Part shown: positions 61,336 to 64,000 of the stretch, piece by piece
Layout of the letters: each line of letters opens with the position of its first letter
Numbering within the stretch: position 1 is the first letter of the stretch
NCBI GenBank assembly: GCA_963920705.1
Contig: OY987227.1
Coordinates: 20,857,434-20,921,433 of the forward strand
Origin: Odiellus spinosus
Taxonomy: Eukaryota > Arthropoda > Arachnida > Opiliones > Phalangiidae
Length of the DNA stretch: 64,000 nt
Reading direction: 5' to 3'
Translations under genes and position numbers: made by a program
The notes under the pieces: generated by a model
Seen by the model: the letters and a program-made list of their open reading frames with translations, nothing else
Databases searched by the model: none
Told to the model about the DNA's origin: nothing

Positions 61336-63210
61336 TCGGAGATATTTTACCAGTATATATTTAAGCATTTTCGACCAATTAGCGCACTTTTTTTTTTAGT
61401 TTAAACTACCGCTAACCCTAATTTTGATATAAATATTTAAACTAACGATAAAGTCCTCAACGATTTAAATATATGAGAATTAAATCAGTAATTATATCGT
61501 AGAAATTATTAAATTAGGTTTAACTTAAAAAAATTACCACTTTACTTAATTTTAAACTTTGCTAAGCCTAACTCTGGAATCAATATGTGGAAGTGTTCTT
61601 CTAACAATTGAATCAATTTACATTTAATAACATCCAATTGTTTCTATAAAAGTATGTTTAAATTCGAGCCGAAAAGACAATTATTTCCGTTTTTCTGAAT
61701 AACAAATTGTACTCGGTGATTTGCCTTGAGTACCCCTATAGGATATAGAGGCACTTAGTACTCAGTAAAGGTCTTGTAAACTAATTTAAAAGAATTTCAT
61801 ATAAAATAATTCATTCTCGAATTTTTCTAATAAAATAAATGTTTTTCAATATAATTTTAGAATTGATTGAAACTTATCATTTTCAGCCTCCCATTAGGGA
61901 TTAATATGTAGGTAAATGTGGGGGAGAATGATGGATACATCAATAAATGGAGATCCCGCCCGCCACATGCAGCCATCGCGGATTTCAGTTTCGAGAACAT
62001 TTCTTGAGGGAAAAGGTCTTGGGGGATTAACGAGTTAACTTATATATAATTATAGGGTCTCGCTCCATTATTGGCCAAATTTCATTTTCTGTACGTTTAA
62101 TTCTCATTCCGAGCTTGAATTAAAATTTCGACATCAAGAAGCAATCTAGACAACTCCCTTAAGCCACGCTCACGCTATTTGATAGCTAATGTTCTATAGA
62201 CCTTAGAATAAAGACACTTTTCGTCGCCAAAATGCGGGCGCAGACATTAGGGTTGATTTTAAGTAGAAAGAATTCGGCCTTGGCTTTATATTAAGGTGCT
62301 CCTCTATGGACACAATGCTCTAACAATTTAGAAATAAAAAAATTCTATAAAACTTTGAACCTTATATTCCTGGGAAAAAGGAAAATTATATTTATTCTCC
62401 TTATCATCGATTTCGTAATAGGGCGCAAATCTTTAACATTAATATTGACTTTAAAAGTGAAATATCGTTTATTTTATCCTCAAAAATAAGCCTAATTGCG
62501 TTTTTTTAAAACCAAATTTGGTTGATGTAAAGTAATTAAGGTTGTATATCAGTTTATAATATGTGAGGTGGATAAATGGAAATTAAAACTATATACAGCA
62601 AAATTTGTACTAGTTAAAACGTATATTTGAAATATTAAGTCTACATCCGCAATCAATCGTGCGCAGAAACTTTCCCCAGAAAATTCAACTGGGAAAGTCA
62701 CACGCTTCTAAAATAATCGTCTGCTTTTTCAATGTTCCGTATTTTATCTGGCGAAGTGAATCTTCAGTATTTATTATTATCTATGTGTAAAATTTGGTAT
62801 ATTTTAGGCTTAAAGATTAGTCATATGTCTTTTCACATAATTTTCCGGTCCCTATAAAATTAATCCTTCCGAAAATTCCTAAAGCATCCGTTTCTTTAAA
62901 GGGAAGATATTAACCTTAATATTGATTAAAAATTATGAACCAGAATTCATATTCACTCTCCCTTTTATGTAATAAATATTTCGTTATCGACAGGGAAAAT
63001 TCTAGTTAAATAATTGGTAATAAAATTAACGTATTAAATTTGACAATAAATACAAAAATGTATGTCTAAATTACGGCACGGAGAATGCAAATTATAAGCA
63101 ACCCGCTTCCTAAAGACACATTAATCTAGTCTTCATACTGGCACTGATTACAATATTAATAAACGCAATCAGTATGGCGATGAAGACGAATAAAGATGTA
63201 AATTTCGAGA
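61336..63210. other. No gene recognised
   Basis: AT-rich sequence with no repeat family or exon that I can support. Confidence 0.5.
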
Positions 63211-63282
63211 GACACCGCGAAGGTTCGAACCCGGGACCCGCTGCTTCACAATCTCACGCGCTACCAACCGCGCTACAGATCC
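63211..63282 (-). ncRNA. tRNA-like sequence, probable SINE head or tRNA pseudogene
   Basis: On the minus strand an A-box-like TAGCGCGGTTGG is followed, about 40 bases on, by a perfect B box, GGGTTCGAACC. The D stem GCGC/GCGC pairs. The acceptor stem has mismatches, the T stem has one, and no clean anticodon stem forms (the loop would read GTG). It therefore has RNA polymerase III promoter boxes but is unlikely to be a working tRNA. Confidence 0.55.
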
Positions 63283-63513
63283 CCGTATCTTTTTCATCCT
63301 CTTTTCCACAACGTTTTATAAACGTTCCCTTTCTATTCGTACCCAGAGAACGCGTGAGGGAAAGCCCATAGATATGAAAAATAAGCTAGATCCACTACCC
63401 TCACGGCCAACCGGGGGGGAAAACGTCGGGAACCGAAGGCTGCCATTTGAGGGACATTATGTATTTAGCGCCATCTAGTCAAGAAGGATCAGACACTTTA
63501 AAAGGGAAAAACC

Positions 63514-63608
63514 GCGGGAAATTTGAAGGGATGAATTCTCGTTTATGAAAGCGCGGGAAACCTAAAGATGCTAATAGGTCATTTGAGTAAAAGCAAAAGC
63601 GCGGGAAA
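63514..63608 (+). promoter_or_regulatory. Three E2F-like sites GCGGGAAA
   Basis: The octamer GCGGGAAA occurs at 63514-63521, 63553-63560 and 63601-63608, all on the plus strand and all preceded by C or GC. They lie 71-165 bases before the THAP ATG at 63679. E2F/DP factors bind TTTCCCGC-type sites; function here is inferred. Confidence 0.5.
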
Positions 63609-63678
63609 TTACAAAATGATTAAGCAACTTTTTGAGGTTTGAGAGCTTGGGTAAAGGCGAAATAATAGAAGACTAAAA

Positions 63679-63999
63679 ATGGTTAAAAGTTGTGCTTTTT
63701 GCAATGTAAACGCAATAAGAGAGTCGGGAAGGAACAAAAGTGTTCATTTCATAGGTATAAAAAAACATTTTAATATAATCATAATGTACAATAACCGAGG
63801 TGCATTTTTATTATTAAGATTTCTTCTGGGCAATAGTGAGTTGCATAGAAAATGGATAGCTGTGGTAGATCGAGACAATTGGAATCCATCTTCATATGAT
63901 TCAGTGCGTAGTGAACATTTCCAGGAGGAAGAAATTTATGTTCAAAACGGAAAACACTATCTTAGAGATAATATTGTTCCAACAAAGGTTAATAACTAA
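63679..63999 (+). CDS. THAP-domain ORF, divergent or decayed, at the window edge
   Basis: The 106-residue frame opens MVKSCAFCNVNAIRESGRNK, the start of a THAP zinc finger (C-x2-C), and continues with ELHRKWIAVVDRDNWNPSS, EHF and a terminal NIVPTK that matches the AVPT box. Two things are odd. The second zinc pair should read C-S-x-H-F but has Arg in place of Cys (CGT, one base from TGT). About 17 extra residues sit between VHF and ELHRKW; an intron (donor AGGTATAA, acceptors before ATTTCTTC) was considered, but phases do not fit. THAP proteins bind DNA and many derive from P-element transposases. It may be a decaying transposon gene or the first exon of a longer gene, as the stop at 63997 is preceded by a possible donor, AAGGTTAAT. 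Confidence 0.6.
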   Translation: MVKSCAFCNVNAIRESGRNKSVHFIGIKKHFNIIIMYNNRGAFLLLRFLLGNSELHRKWIAVVDRDNWNPSSYDSVRSEHFQEEEIYVQNGKHYLRDNIVPTKVNN

Positions 64000-64000
64000 A

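Noticed and set aside
63679..63880. Intron inside the THAP ORF to restore domain spacing
   Set aside because: Donor at AGGTATAA is phase 1 while the acceptors before ATTTCTTC and TGAGTTGC need phase 2, so the joins break the frame.

Overview
This is eukaryotic nuclear DNA, AT-rich and loaded with transposons. Spliced genes with canonical GT/AG introns, a BEL/Pao retrotransposon, many MITE-like elements and a dve homeobox gene point to an arthropod, probably an insect; I cannot name the species. One 200-base run of N (18083-18282) marks an assembly gap.

Layout. Left edge (1-4041): non-coding, with a 406-bp terminal-inverted-repeat element and dispersed repeats. At 4042-6770 two genes lie head to head: a doublecortin-domain gene on the minus strand (5' exons only recognised) and a complete ten-exon Chid1 (chitinase-domain-containing protein 1, about 392 aa) on the plus strand. 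At 8064-9855 (minus) are four exons encoding a SATB-type CUT-like (CUTL) domain followed by one K50 homeodomain. From 14047 to 48434 (minus) lies defective proventriculus (dve): two ULD/CMP exons (48261-48434, 27560-27686), one exon with the first half of the CUTL domain (24064-24169), and a large last exon (14047-15666) with the rest of CUTL, a polyglutamine stretch and two homeodomains. Its 5' start exon is not found. A 7.26-kb BEL/Pao LTR retrotransposon (34649-41909) with an intact 1817-codon ORF, apparently identical LTRs and a 5-bp target duplication sits in the 20.6-kb dve intron, antisense to dve. From 48435 to 63678 I find no gene; the stretch holds minisatellites, three copies of a MITE family with 7-bp target duplications and a tRNA-like sequence. 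At the right edge (63679-63999) a degenerate THAP-domain ORF lies downstream of three E2F-like octamers.

How the parts fit. The most interesting feature is the relation between dve and the CUTL-homeodomain exons downstream of it. Both are on the same strand, the CUTL domain is cut by an intron at the same place and phase in both, and the dve ULD exon ends in a splice phase that joins in frame to either set. No second ULD exon is seen near the distal set. One locus could therefore make two proteins with a common ULD: a dve form (CUTL plus two homeodomains) and a SATB-like form (CUTL plus one homeodomain). This is an inference from phase and domain order and has not been shown by transcripts.
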